From NCBI GenBank assembly GCA_964478415.1, contig CAYZII010000007.1, positions 1 through 51,021 on the forward strand: a DNA stretch of 51,021 nt. Direction: 5' to 3'. This DNA comes from Sulfuricystis sp964478415. GTDB taxonomy: Bacteria > Pseudomonadota > Gammaproteobacteria > Burkholderiales > Rhodocyclaceae. The notes under the pieces were generated by a model. The model did no database searches. It saw nothing but the letters and a program-made list of their open reading frames with translations, and was not told where the DNA came from. This document shows, in pieces, positions 34,258 through 43,786 of the stretch; positions within the stretch are counted from its first letter, which is position 1; each line of letters begins with the position of its first letter. The translations under genes were made by a program, and so were the position numbers.

Positions 34258-35136
34258 TCAGATGATTGAGACTCTCTCGTAGTAGCGCGCGCGATAAAGG
34301 AGGCGGCGTCGTTCCGGCGTCTCGGTAAAGCCGCTGCGATCGTGCAAAACGTTGTTGCAGACCAGCCCCATGCCCGGTTCGAGCCGTCCCTGAAGCGTCC
34401 ACGGCGTCGGCTTGGCCAGCAGTCGTTCGAGGGCGGTGCGCGCTGCGGTGGCCGCGGCATCCCAGACGATGCTCACAGTGCGCGCCGTGTAGCGCATGTG
34501 CAACGTTCCATCGGCATTGACCGAAAACACCGGGCCGGGCTGCGCTGGCCTGGCCACGCCCTGCTCATCAGCGCGCGGCGGAATGGTCATGACCGTCGGT
34601 CGCGACAAAACCCGGATATGGTCAGGGTCCTCGTCACGCAACAGGATGTAGGCAATCTCGTGGTCGAGCAGCTGGTTTTCGCCACCACTGGCCGCGCTTT
34701 GCACACAATGCAGCAGCAACCCGCGAATCGTATGTTCCGGCCTGTTGTAGTAGCCGTCGGTGTGCCACTTGATCGGGCGGTCCGTGTAGGGGATGAAATC
34801 CCGGCGTTCGCCGCGCGCTTCGGCGCCGATCAGCGACAGCGGCGAGATACCGTCGCTATCGGTAAGCCAGTGGCCGTCAAGGGTCTTCAAACCAAGCTGC
34901 TCGCCGAGCCGGCGCGGGATCTCTTTGTCGGGGTCCGAGCCGGTCTTGCTGACATAGATCGCCATATTGCAGCGTCGGTTGAGCGCCACCAGATGCTCCC
35001 GCTCGGCCGGTTTCAACCAGCGCGGGTCATCGAGCGTGACCAGGATGTCCTCGATACGCCGCGGCGCGGTGTCGAGCTTTTCTTCGCGCCAGCGCGCGTA
35101 GGCGGCGGCATCGTCGAGATCGAATGGGCCCGGCAA
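34258..35136 (-). CDS. TauD/TfdA-family Fe(II)/2-oxoglutarate dioxygenase
   Basis: A 292-residue dioxygenase with the 2-His-1-Asp triad: H125-x-D127 in KWHTDGYYN and H265 in NNVLHDRSGF; the oxoglutarate arginine is probably in RRRLLYRARY. It lies in the minus-strand group facing the dsr operon. TauD itself releases sulfite from taurine, which would feed sulfur metabolism, but the substrate here cannot be read from the sequence. Confidence 0.8.
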   Translation of the reverse strand: MPGPFDLDDAAAYARWREEKLDTAPRRIEDILVTLDDPRWLKPAEREHLVALNRRCNMAIYVSKTGSDPDKEIPRRLGEQLGLKTLDGHWLTDSDGISPLSLIGAEARGERRDFIPYTDRPIKWHTDGYYNRPEHTIRGLLLHCVQSAASGGENQLLDHEIAYILLRDEDPDHIRVLSRPTVMTIPPRADEQGVARPAQPGPVFSVNADGTLHMRYTARTVSIVWDAAATAARTALERLLAKPTPWTLQGRLEPGMGLVCNNVLHDRSGFTETPERRRLLYRARYYERVSII

Positions 35137-35149
35137 GGCTCGGCTCCTT

Positions 35150-35758
35150 TCAGTCGATCGAGCCGCGTAGATCCTGTCTGCGCTGGCTCACGGCCTGGTC
35201 CGGGTTGAACAGCCCGGCCAGCGTTTTTTCAAGCATCTTCAGCGATTCCGGGGCTTCGATGTCCATCGCCTGGTCGATGACCCAGAGTTTGTCTTTCTCG
35301 GGCAGCACGTCGCGCAGGCAGCTGGCAAAGAAACGCTTGAAAGCGAAATCCGGTCCCTGTTCCGTATAGTCGAATTCGGCGTAATCGGCCGCCCGGCGGT
35401 TGAACAGATCGATGAAATGGCGCTGCGATTCACCGGGCACGGCGGAGCCCAAGAGCATGATGTTGTTTTCCTCGACGAAACGGGCCAGATGCTTGACCAG
35501 CGCCGTAGTAAATTCAGTGCGCGCCTCGGCAGATAGGGCACGGAACGCGAGCCGATCCGCCGCCACTGACAGAAAGGCCAGATATTCGCAGACGAAATCG
35601 AAATATGGCCGTCCGGGATCGATGTCGTAATCGGCGCGCCGCATGCGCTTGATCGACTCGAGCGCCAACTTCCAGGCCAACACCGCCACCACCGAAGCGA
35701 GCGTCGCTGGGGAGCGCTGCCCCGGGGTGTGGAATTTGGTCTTCAGCCTGATCGCCAT
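35150..35758 (-). CDS. Unknown protein of the dsr accessory group
   Basis: A 202-residue, largely helical soluble protein with no recognised domain. Notable stretches are ADYDIDPGRPYFDFVCEYLA, VEENNIMLLGSAVPGESQRH and FDYTEQGPDFAFKRFF. No signal peptide or transmembrane helix. It follows the DsrC-like gene and precedes the dioxygenase gene by 13 bp, so it is probably in one transcript with them. A copy of the dispersed motif lies just upstream of its start. Confidence 0.6.
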   Translation of the reverse strand: MAIRLKTKFHTPGQRSPATLASVVAVLAWKLALESIKRMRRADYDIDPGRPYFDFVCEYLAFLSVAADRLAFRALSAEARTEFTTALVKHLARFVEENNIMLLGSAVPGESQRHFIDLFNRRAADYAEFDYTEQGPDFAFKRFFASCLRDVLPEKDKLWVIDQAMDIEAPESLKMLEKTLAGLFNPDQAVSQRRQDLRGSID

Positions 35759-35770
35759 CGCGGCTATTCA

Positions 35771-35796
35771 GTGCCGTATCGCCAGCGCCGAATTTC
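35771..35796 (+). repeat. Dispersed 26-nt motif, copy 6
   Basis: GTGCCGTATCGCC then AGCGCCGAATTTC, in the 61-bp gap between the unknown protein and the DsrC-like gene. Confidence 0.6.
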
Positions 35797-35819
35797 TGCG
35801 TTGCATCATCGTCAGGCGC

Positions 35820-36161
35820 TCAGTAGCCGCCCTTGCCATAAGGCTGCGGCAGCCCGGCGATGCGGCAGCCCTGTTTCGCGGCGCCCCCATCCGGGAAAAG
35901 GTCGAACATCAGCTTGTTGTCGGCTTCGGGCATGATGCCCTCCTCCTGCAAGCCCTTGATCAGATTGCGCAGGTTCGGGGTATGGCCTTCTTCCTGATAT
36001 TTCTGGCGCAGAAAATTGATCACCTTCCAGTGCTGTTCGGTCAGCTCGATGCCTTCCTTGGCCGCGAAGGCATGCACCGCCTCCTCACTGAAATCGGGCT
36101 CGAGCAGATAGCCATAATCATCGACTTCCTTTTCGACGCCATTGATGACGATGCTCCCCAT
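35820..36161 (-). CDS. DsrC/TusE-family protein with only the upstream cysteine
   Basis: A 113-residue DsrC-fold protein starting MGSIVINGVEKEVDDYGYLL, with the family motifs LTEQHWKVINFLRQKYQEEG and KQGCRIAGLPQP. Cys99 matches the upstream cysteine of DsrC. The C-terminal arm ends PYGKGGY, so the penultimate catalytic cysteine is missing. It therefore cannot form the intramolecular trisulfide or disulfide used by DsrC, and is the opposite of TusE, which keeps only the terminal Cys. AAGGAGG precedes the ATG. It stands directly downstream of the Cas6-like gene and faces dsrA; a regulator or sulfur-relay decoy is possible. Confidence 0.85.
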   Translation of the reverse strand: MGSIVINGVEKEVDDYGYLLEPDFSEEAVHAFAAKEGIELTEQHWKVINFLRQKYQEEGHTPNLRNLIKGLQEEGIMPEADNKLMFDLFPDGGAAKQGCRIAGLPQPYGKGGY

Positions 36162-36200
36162 GTTTTCATCCTCCTTGGAGTTGACTTGATCCACTTTACA

Positions 36201-37106
36201 TCAGGCACCCGTGCCTTCTGCAGGATTTGCTTTGTGCGGGACAAAGATACCGCAGCCGCGCGTGCGCCCGATACCCAGGCCATGTTGCATCAACCGCCGT
36301 GCGCCAGCCGGATCGAGCCCGCTGACCATCAGACTGAAGCCATGCAGCACCCCCCCTGCAGTGGCTGCGCTCTGACGTTTGCCACAAACCATTGCCCGTG
36401 GGGCCAGACCGAGCCCCGCCAGCGCCCCTTGGCAGGCAGCATAGAACTGTTCCTCCTCTTGCGCCTCGCCCTCCCCGAAGGTGACGAATTTGGCGTAGAG
36501 CACCGGCGCCGCGGAAAGCGGTTTTTCACTCGCCGCACCCACCTCCAGAACAGAACCGGAGAGGTCGAGCCGTGCCCCGACGAGTGCCTGCGCATCGGCA
36601 ATCCGTTGGCGCGGCAAACGCAGCGTCAGGTGCGAGCGCCGCGCGAGGTACCAAACCCCTTCACCCGGGCTCAGACCGTAAAGGGGATGCACCCCGGCAA
36701 ACACCTCGTCATCGAGCCACGGCAGGACGCGACGGATCGCCTGCCGGAGGACCTCGGCATGATCGAGCGGCACACTGCTACCGCGCAGCGCAAACTGCAG
36801 ATCGACGATTTCTGGAACTTCGTCTGCAACAGGCGCAGCGGACGCCGTCTCACCGGAAACCTGCCCAGCCTGCAACCCTTTGAGCTGCTGTTTCGACCAG
36901 TGTGCCATCGTTTCGGCCCAGCGGCCGGCGGTGACCGGATCGATATCGAAGATCGTGAAACGCCGGTGCTCGCGGATGCGCAGGCGCAACATCGGCATCC
37001 CACCGGCCGCGAAGCGGATCTGCTGCAATTCGATTTCCTGGTTACCGACGGGCACCCGGAACTTGTCTAGAGTGGTAATCTCATCCACGGTCGATTCGGC
37101 TTGCAC
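36201..37106 (-). CDS. Fusion: small N-terminal domain plus Cas6/Cmx6-like RAMP protein
   Basis: A 301-residue protein. Residues 1-75 (TTLDKFRVPVGNQEIELQQI; RFTIFDIDP) look like a separate small domain of unknown function. After a linker (76-98), residues 100-292 resemble type I-MYXAN Cas6/Cmx6: LRGSSVPLDHAEVL, GVHPLYGL, RRSHLTLRLP, and near the end the Cas6 glycine-rich loop G-h-G-x5-G-h-G as GLGIGRTRGCG (276-286), followed by FVPHK. Cas6 enzymes cut hairpin RNA. No CRISPR array or other cas gene is present. Start uncertain: GTG 37106 or GTG 37088, neither with a good ribosome site. Confidence 0.72.
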   Translation of the reverse strand: MQAESTVDEITTLDKFRVPVGNQEIELQQIRFAAGGMPMLRLRIREHRRFTIFDIDPVTAGRWAETMAHWSKQQLKGLQAGQVSGETASAAPVADEVPEIVDLQFALRGSSVPLDHAEVLRQAIRRVLPWLDDEVFAGVHPLYGLSPGEGVWYLARRSHLTLRLPRQRIADAQALVGARLDLSGSVLEVGAASEKPLSAAPVLYAKFVTFGEGEAQEEEQFYAACQGALAGLGLAPRAMVCGKRQSAATAGGVLHGFSLMVSGLDPAGARRLMQHGLGIGRTRGCGIFVPHKANPAEGTGA

Positions 37107-37366
37107 ACGAGGTCTGAGTTAGCCAGAGATGATGGGGACGGACTATCGCATCGCAAGCCGACGGGAACCATCACCAAATGGGAGAAAGCAGCATACTCCA
37201 TCAGGGTAGGTTCCCTTACCCCTCCTAAAACGGTTATTCTACCCGCCGGAGGTATGGTGCGACCGGCCAGCCAGCCTGAATAATGCACACCACAAAACGC
37301 TGGCGTCGGATGCACGAACATCACAAACGACGTTCCCAACAGCCACCTTACGAACGAGGAGATAAC
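37107..37366. promoter_or_regulatory. Divergent control region between the Cas6-like gene and dsrA
   Basis: A 260-bp gap with no gene. AT-rich patches (AAAACGGTTATTCTA near 37228, TGAATAATGC near 37279) are the only promoter-like places, and no -35/-10 pair is convincing. GGGTAGGTTCCCTTACCC (about 37204-37221) is an imperfect dyad and could be an operator. dsrA has its own ribosome site GAGGAGATAAC. Confidence 0.4.
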
Positions 37367-38665
37367 ATGGCCAAACCGCTTCACCCAACCCCTATGCTCG
37401 ACCAACTCGAGTCCGGCCCCTGGCCCAGTTTCGTCACCGGTCTCAAGCGTCTGGCGAAGGACAAGGATTATGTCGTCGACCTGCTCGGCCACCTCGAGCA
37501 CTCTTACGAGACCCGCAAGGGCTACTGGAAGGGTGGTACGGTGGGTGTGTTCGGCTATGGCGGCGGTGTGATCCCGCGCTTTACCGAAATCAAGGACGAA
37601 AACGGTCAGCCCGTCTTCAAGGATGCCGCCGAATTCCACACCTTGCGCATCATGCCCCCGCCTGGCATGCACTATGACACCGCGACCCTGCGCAAATTGT
37701 GTGACATCTGGGAAAAATATGGCTCCGGTCTGATCGCGTTGCATGGCCAGTCCGGTGACATCATGTTCCAGGGCTGCACCACCGAAAACGTCCAGCCGGC
37801 CTGGGACGAAATCAATGAAATGGGTTTCGACATGGGTGGCGCCGGCCCCGCCGTGCGTACCGCGATGTCCTGTGTCGGTGCCGCGCGCTGCGAGCAATCC
37901 TGCTATGACGAGGCGAAAGCCCATCAGAAGATCATCAACAACTTTCTCGACGACATCCATCGTCCGGCGCTGCCCTACAAATTCAAGTTCAAATTCTCCG
38001 GCTGCCCGAACGACTGCATGAACTCGATCCAGCGCGCCGACATGGCCGTGATCGGCACCTGGCGCGACAACATGAAGACTGACGACGCGCTCGGCAAGAA
38101 GTGGTTCGCCAAACATGGCATGAACGAGCTGATCAACGACGTCGTCAACATGTGCCCGACGCGTGCGCTGCAGGTCAAGGACACCAAGGACGTGCGCAAG
38201 GACGCCCACATCTCCTCTGTCGCGATCAACGACACCCAGTCGCTGGAAATCGACAACAAGGATTGCGTGCGTTGCATGCATTGCATCAACGTGATGACTG
38301 GTGCCCTGGGCCCCGGCAACGACAAGGGCGCGACGATCCTCGTCGGTGGTCATGGCCACCTGAAGATCGGCGCCACGCTGGGCACCGTCGTCGTCCCCTT
38401 CATGTCGCTCAAGGAGGAAGAGGACTTCGACAAGCTCGTCGAACTGGCCCAGAACATCGTCGACTTCTTCGCCGAAAACGCACTCGAGCATGAGCGCACC
38501 GGCGAGATGATCGAGCGCATCGGCCTGGTCAACTTCCTCGAAGGCATCGGTCTCGATCCGGACGCGAACATGGTCAACTGCCCGCGCTCCAACCCCTATG
38601 TCCGCACCGACGGATGGGACGAGGAGGTCGCCCGGATCAACGCCAAGAAGAAGGCAGCGGCCTAA
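37367..38665 (+). CDS. dsrA: Dissimilatory sulfite reductase alpha subunit (oxidative type)
   Basis: A 432-residue siroheme/[4Fe-4S] protein. The cluster cysteines occur as C-x5-C (CVGAARC, 169-175) and C-x3-C (GCPNDC, 213-217); a ferredoxin domain follows with CVRCMHC. The ATG at 37367 (AKPLHPTPMLDQ) has a strong ribosome site; the frame is open 28 codons further up without one. With DsrB it forms the heterotetramer that, in sulfur oxidisers, oxidises persulfide sulfur carried by DsrC to sulfite in the cytoplasm. Confidence 0.97.
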   Translation: MAKPLHPTPMLDQLESGPWPSFVTGLKRLAKDKDYVVDLLGHLEHSYETRKGYWKGGTVGVFGYGGGVIPRFTEIKDENGQPVFKDAAEFHTLRIMPPPGMHYDTATLRKLCDIWEKYGSGLIALHGQSGDIMFQGCTTENVQPAWDEINEMGFDMGGAGPAVRTAMSCVGAARCEQSCYDEAKAHQKIINNFLDDIHRPALPYKFKFKFSGCPNDCMNSIQRADMAVIGTWRDNMKTDDALGKKWFAKHGMNELINDVVNMCPTRALQVKDTKDVRKDAHISSVAINDTQSLEIDNKDCVRCMHCINVMTGALGPGNDKGATILVGGHGHLKIGATLGTVVVPFMSLKEEEDFDKLVELAQNIVDFFAENALEHERTGEMIERIGLVNFLEGIGLDPDANMVNCPRSNPYVRTDGWDEEVARINAKKKAAA

Positions 38666-38687
38666 GGCACATCCTCGTAGCTGGCCA

Positions 38688-38719
38688 CGACTGCCGGTTC
38701 TGCAAGGAATCGGTAGTCG
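38688..38719 (+). other. RNA hairpin in the dsrA-dsrB gap
   Basis: CGACTGCCG pairs with CGGTAGTCG (one G-U) around a 14-base loop. The 115-bp gap is long for tightly linked dsrA and dsrB and holds nothing else recognisable. No T-run follows, so it is not a terminator; it may stabilise dsrA mRNA or be an RNA processing site. Confidence 0.5.
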
Positions 38720-38780
38720 GCCGGGACGAAGACCCTAACGATATAGCAAGAATTCACCACGATCACTGCGGAGACGATTC

Positions 38781-39854
38781 ATGGCTCAACCTCAAATGCG
38801 CAAGCCAGTCGAGTACTTCCTCGACAACAAGAAATTCCTCCATCCGAAACTCGCCGCCAACTACGGCAACTGGAAATATCACGACCGCCCGCGTCCCGGT
38901 GTCCTGCATCACGTCTCCAACACCGGCGACGAAGTGTGGACGGTGCGCGCCGGCACACAGCGGCAGATGGACGTCTATACGATCCGCAAGCTCTGCGACA
39001 TCGCCGACCAATATGCCGAAGGCTACGTGCGTTTCACCATTCGCTCCAATATCGAATACATCGTCTCCGATGAAAAGAAGGTTGCCCCGCTGATCGAGGC
39101 CCTGGAAAAAGAAGGCTTCCCGGTCGGAGGTACCGGCAACTCGGTGTCGATGGTGGCTCACACCCAGGGCTGGCTGCACTGCGACATCCCGGGCACGGAC
39201 GCTTCCGGTGTCGTCAAATCGATGATGGACGCGCTATTCGACGAGTTCAAGAAGGAAGAGATGCCCAACCGCGTGCGTCTGTCGACCTCCTGCTGCGAAA
39301 TCAACTGTGGCGGCCAGGCCGATATCGCGGTGATCATCCAGCACACCAAACCGCCAAAGATCAACCACGACCTGGTCGCCAACGTGTGCGAACGTCCGGC
39401 CGTCGTGGCCCGTTGCCCGGTGGCTGCGATTCGCCCCGCACTGGTCAATGGCAAGCCCTCGCTCGAAGTCGATGAGAAGAAATGCGTTTGCTGCGGCGCC
39501 TGCTATCCCCCCTGCCCGCCGATGCAGATCAACGACCCCGAGCACTCGAAACTCGCGATCTGGGTGGGTGGCAAGAACTCCAATGCCCGCAGCAAGCCCT
39601 CCTTCCACAAGCTGGTCGCCGCCGGCCTGCCCAACAACCCGCCGCGCTGGCCGGAAGTCAATGCCGTCGTCAAGAAGATCCTCGACACCTACAAGGCCGA
39701 TGCACGCCCCTGGGAGCGCATGGCCGACTGGATCGAGCGTATCGGCTGGCCCCGTTTCTTCGAAAAGACCGGCCTGCCCTTCACCAAGTACATGATCGAC
39801 GACTGGCGCGGCAGCCGTTACAACCTCAACGCTTCGACCCACGTTCGTTTCTGA
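38781..39854 (+). CDS. dsrB: Dissimilatory sulfite reductase beta subunit (oxidative type)
   Basis: A 357-residue partner of DsrA with family motifs QGWLHCDIPGTDASG, RLSTSCCEINCGG and the ferredoxin cysteines CVCCGACYPPCPPMQ. It holds the catalytic siroheme in the heterotetramer. The presence of dsrEFH and dsrL behind it supports the oxidative direction. Confidence 0.97.
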   Translation: MAQPQMRKPVEYFLDNKKFLHPKLAANYGNWKYHDRPRPGVLHHVSNTGDEVWTVRAGTQRQMDVYTIRKLCDIADQYAEGYVRFTIRSNIEYIVSDEKKVAPLIEALEKEGFPVGGTGNSVSMVAHTQGWLHCDIPGTDASGVVKSMMDALFDEFKKEEMPNRVRLSTSCCEINCGGQADIAVIIQHTKPPKINHDLVANVCERPAVVARCPVAAIRPALVNGKPSLEVDEKKCVCCGACYPPCPPMQINDPEHSKLAIWVGGKNSNARSKPSFHKLVAAGLPNNPPRWPEVNAVVKKILDTYKADARPWERMADWIERIGWPRFFEKTGLPFTKYMIDDWRGSRYNLNASTHVRF

Positions 39855-39867
39855 GGAACCCGACGCG

Positions 39868-40260
39868 ATGAAGTTTTCCATTCTGGTCAACGAAGGCCCT
39901 TACACGCACGAGGCTTCCGACACCGCCTATCAGTTCGCCAAGGCGGTGTTGGCCAAAGGGCACGAGATCTTCCGTATCTTCTTCTATCACGACGGCGTCA
40001 ACAACGCGACGCGCCTGACCACGCCACCGCAGGATGACCGCAACATCGTCAGCCGCTGGTCGAAGCTCGCGCAGGAAAACAATCTCGATCTCGTCGTCTG
40101 CGTCGCCGCAGCCCAGCGCCGCGGTATCGTCGATGAGGGTGAGATGAAGCGCAACGGCAAGGATGCCACCAACCTGGCACCGGGCTTCCGCATCTCCGGT
40201 CTGGGTCAGCTGATCGAAGCCGGTATCCAGTCCGACCGCCTGGTCGTCTTCGGCGATTAA
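39868..40260 (+). CDS. dsrE: Sulfurtransferase DsrE
   Basis: A 130-residue DsrE-fold subunit. The active cysteine lies in LDLVVCVAAAQRRGI (about residue 78). DsrEFH is an alpha2beta2gamma2 cytoplasmic hexamer that passes sulfane sulfur from TusA to DsrC; its presence marks sulfur oxidation rather than sulfate reduction. 13 bp after dsrB. Confidence 0.96.
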   Translation: MKFSILVNEGPYTHEASDTAYQFAKAVLAKGHEIFRIFFYHDGVNNATRLTTPPQDDRNIVSRWSKLAQENNLDLVVCVAAAQRRGIVDEGEMKRNGKDATNLAPGFRISGLGQLIEAGIQSDRLVVFGD

Positions 40261-40270
40261 GGAAACGAGA

Positions 40271-40633
40271 ATGACTACGAAGAAATTCATGTTCGTTAAT
40301 CGCAAGGCTCCCTATGGCACGATCTACGCCTGGGAAGCTCTCGAAGTCGTGTTGATCGCTGCGGCCTTCGAACAGGATGTCAGCCTGGCCTTTCTCGATG
40401 ATGGCGTCTTTCAGCTCAAGAAGGGGCACAACACCAAGGGTATCGAAACCAAGGCTTTCGAGAAGACCTGGGGTGCGCTGGAGGATTACGACATCACCAA
40501 GCTCTATGTCGCCAAGGAATCGCTGGAAGAGCGTGGCCTGACTGCCGACGATCTGGCCGTGCCCGTAGAAGTGCTCTCCCGCGCCGAACTCGGCAAGCTG
40601 ATGGAAGAGCAGGACGTGATCCTGTCGTTCTGA
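40271..40633 (+). CDS. dsrF: DsrEFH subunit DsrF
   Basis: A 120-residue DsrE-family protein (MTTKKFMFVNRKAPYGTIYA; AFEQDVSLAFLDDGVF) without the active cysteine, as usual for DsrF. It completes the core of the sulfurtransferase hexamer. GGAAACGAGA precedes its ATG, 10 bp after dsrE. Confidence 0.95.
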   Translation: MTTKKFMFVNRKAPYGTIYAWEALEVVLIAAAFEQDVSLAFLDDGVFQLKKGHNTKGIETKAFEKTWGALEDYDITKLYVAKESLEERGLTADDLAVPVEVLSRAELGKLMEEQDVILSF

Positions 40634-40643
40634 GGAAACCCAC

Positions 40644-40940
40644 ATGCTGCATATCGTCAACAAATCTCCCTACGAGCGCCCCGCGCTGAATTCCGTACTC
40701 ACCACGGCTGATGGCGGCTCGATCCTACTGATCGAGGATGCCGTCTATGCGGCTGTCAAAGGCGGTGCCGAGGAAGGCAGGATCAAATCGGCGCTGGCCA
40801 AGTTCAAGATCTATGCGCTTGCATCCGACCTGGAAGCGCGTGGTATGGCGGATCGGGTCATCGACGGCGTCACCGTCGTCGATTACGCCGGCTTCGTCGA
40901 TCTCGTCGCAGATCACAAAACCTGCCAGTCATGGCTGTAA
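40644..40940 (+). CDS. dsrH: DsrEFH subunit DsrH
   Basis: A 98-residue TusB/DsrH-type protein (MLHIVNKSPYERPALNSVL; ILLIEDAVYAAVKGG), third subunit of the hexamer. The C-terminal DHKTCQSWL carries a Cys as in TusB/DsrH proteins. 10 bp after dsrF. Confidence 0.95.
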   Translation: MLHIVNKSPYERPALNSVLTTADGGSILLIEDAVYAAVKGGAEEGRIKSALAKFKIYALASDLEARGMADRVIDGVTVVDYAGFVDLVADHKTCQSWL

Positions 40941-40972
40941 CCCGTTTTCAATCAATCAACTAGGAGGCAACA

Positions 40973-41305
40973 ATGGCATTTGAGCTCAATGGTAAGACCT
41001 ACGAAACCGACGAAGAAGGCTACCTGGTCAACCTGTCGGACTGGAGCGAAGACGTCGCCAAGTACCTGGCCCAGCAAGAAGGCGTCAACCTGACTGAAGC
41101 GCACTGGGAAGTGATCAACTTCCTGCGTGACTACTACAACGAATTCCAGATCGCGCCGGCCGTGCGGGTGCTGACCAAGGCCATCGGCAAGAAGCTCGGC
41201 CCGGAAAAGGGTAACAGCCAGTATCTCTACGAGCTGTTCCCCTATGGTCCGGCGAAGCAGGCCTGCAAGATCGCCGGTTTGCCGAAGCCGACCGGCTGCG
41301 TCTGA
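40973..41305 (+). CDS. dsrC: Sulfur carrier DsrC
   Basis: A 110-residue protein with both redox cysteines on the C-terminal arm: Cys98 (KQACKIAGLPKP) and the penultimate Cys109 (TGCV). It takes sulfur from DsrEFH and presents it to DsrAB, and its trisulfide or disulfide state is thought to feed the DsrMKJOP complex. A very strong ribosome site, TAGGAGGCAAC, suggests high translation. Compare the single-cysteine paralogue at 35820-36161. Confidence 0.97.
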   Translation: MAFELNGKTYETDEEGYLVNLSDWSEDVAKYLAQQEGVNLTEAHWEVINFLRDYYNEFQIAPAVRVLTKAIGKKLGPEKGNSQYLYELFPYGPAKQACKIAGLPKPTGCV

Positions 41306-41330
41306 GATTCAGAAGCAGAGCCCTGGTGGG

Positions 41331-41345
41331 CGGCACCTGGTGCCG
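41331..41345 (+). other. Short hairpin in the dsrC-dsrM gap
   Basis: CGGCACCTGGTGCCG can pair as a 6-bp stem with a 3-base loop. It starts 25 bp after dsrC and runs into a copy of the dispersed motif. The 183-bp gap is the longest in the operon; a partial terminator or processing site here would explain separate levels for dsrC and dsrM. Confidence 0.4.
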
Positions 41346-41365
41346 TTCCGCCAGCGCCGAAATTC
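41340..41365 (+). repeat. Dispersed 26-nt motif, copy 7
   Basis: GTGCCGTTCCGCC then AGCGCCGAAATTC in the dsrC-dsrM gap. Confidence 0.6.
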
Positions 41366-41488
41366 CGCAGTGCTCCTTGGCTGCTCATCCGCAGAGTGTC
41401 TGCGCGATGGCAAGGCTGGCGGCAACCTCCGGCAGGCCAAACGTAGCGCTGCATCCTTGATTGCTGTGTTCGCCATGGTGCTCCGTCC

Positions 41489-42211
41489 ATGACAACGTTT
41501 TTCGCGATCCTGTTCTACCTCGCCTTCGCAATACTTGTCGTTGGCCTGGCCTACAAGATCTACGATTTCGCCCGTACACCCGCGCCACTGTCGATCCCGA
41601 CGACGCCGGCGCCGACCACCACCACGGGGGTGGTCTTTCGCATGGCGCGCGAAGTCGTTTTGTTCGAAAGCCTGTTCAAGGGCAACCTGTGGATCTGGCT
41701 GTTCGGTTGGATGTTCCACATGGGACTGTTTCTCGTGCTAGTGCGGCATCTGCGCTATTTCATCAGCGACGTGCCCGCTTGGCTCGTGTTCCTGCAGCCT
41801 TTCGGCAAATACGCCGCGTTCATGATGGTCGCCGGCCTGCTCGGCTTGTGGGGCCGCCGTTTCCTAGTCGAACGCATCCGCTACATCACCACTCCCTCGG
41901 ATCATCTCTGGCTCGCCGTGCTGGTCGGCATCGGCATTACCGGCGCCGCGATGACCTTTGTCAGTCATGTCGATGTAGTCGCCGTGAAAGCCTTTTTCCT
42001 CGGTCTGATGCGCTTCGACATCCAGCCGCTGCCCGAACACCCTGCCCTGTTCATCCACCTGATTCTCGTCGCCTTGCTGATGATTTTGTTCCCATTCAGC
42101 AAGCTACTGCATGCTCCGGGCGTCTTCTTCAGCCCGACCCGCAACCAGGCCGACACCCCGCGCGAAAAACGTCATCTCGCGCCGTGGGCCGCCCAGATCG
42201 AGAAGAGCTGA
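41489..42211 (+). CDS. dsrM: DsrM, NarI-like diheme membrane subunit
   Basis: A 240-residue membrane protein with about five helices and histidines for two heme b (FHMGLFLVLVRHLRYF; HPALFIHLILVALL). Part of the DsrMKJOP complex: it links the quinone pool with DsrK. Its TGA is followed after one base by the dsrK ATG. Confidence 0.95.
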   Translation: MTTFFAILFYLAFAILVVGLAYKIYDFARTPAPLSIPTTPAPTTTTGVVFRMAREVVLFESLFKGNLWIWLFGWMFHMGLFLVLVRHLRYFISDVPAWLVFLQPFGKYAAFMMVAGLLGLWGRRFLVERIRYITTPSDHLWLAVLVGIGITGAAMTFVSHVDVVAVKAFFLGLMRFDIQPLPEHPALFIHLILVALLMILFPFSKLLHAPGVFFSPTRNQADTPREKRHLAPWAAQIEKS

Positions 42212-42212
42212 C

Positions 42213-43754
<1,542 letters not shown>

Positions 43755-43786
43755 CCCAACAACCTGATCAATAAACGGAGACGACG

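Noticed and set aside
35820..36161. TusE annotation for the DsrC-like gene
   Set aside because: TusE is defined by the terminal cysteine, which is exactly the one missing here.
36201..37366. CRISPR array near the Cas6-like gene
   Set aside because: No regularly spaced direct repeats are present here or elsewhere in the window.
37283..37366. N-terminal extension of dsrA by 28 residues
   Set aside because: No ribosome site before it, residues unlike DsrA, and the ATG at 37367 has GAGGAGATAAC at the right distance.
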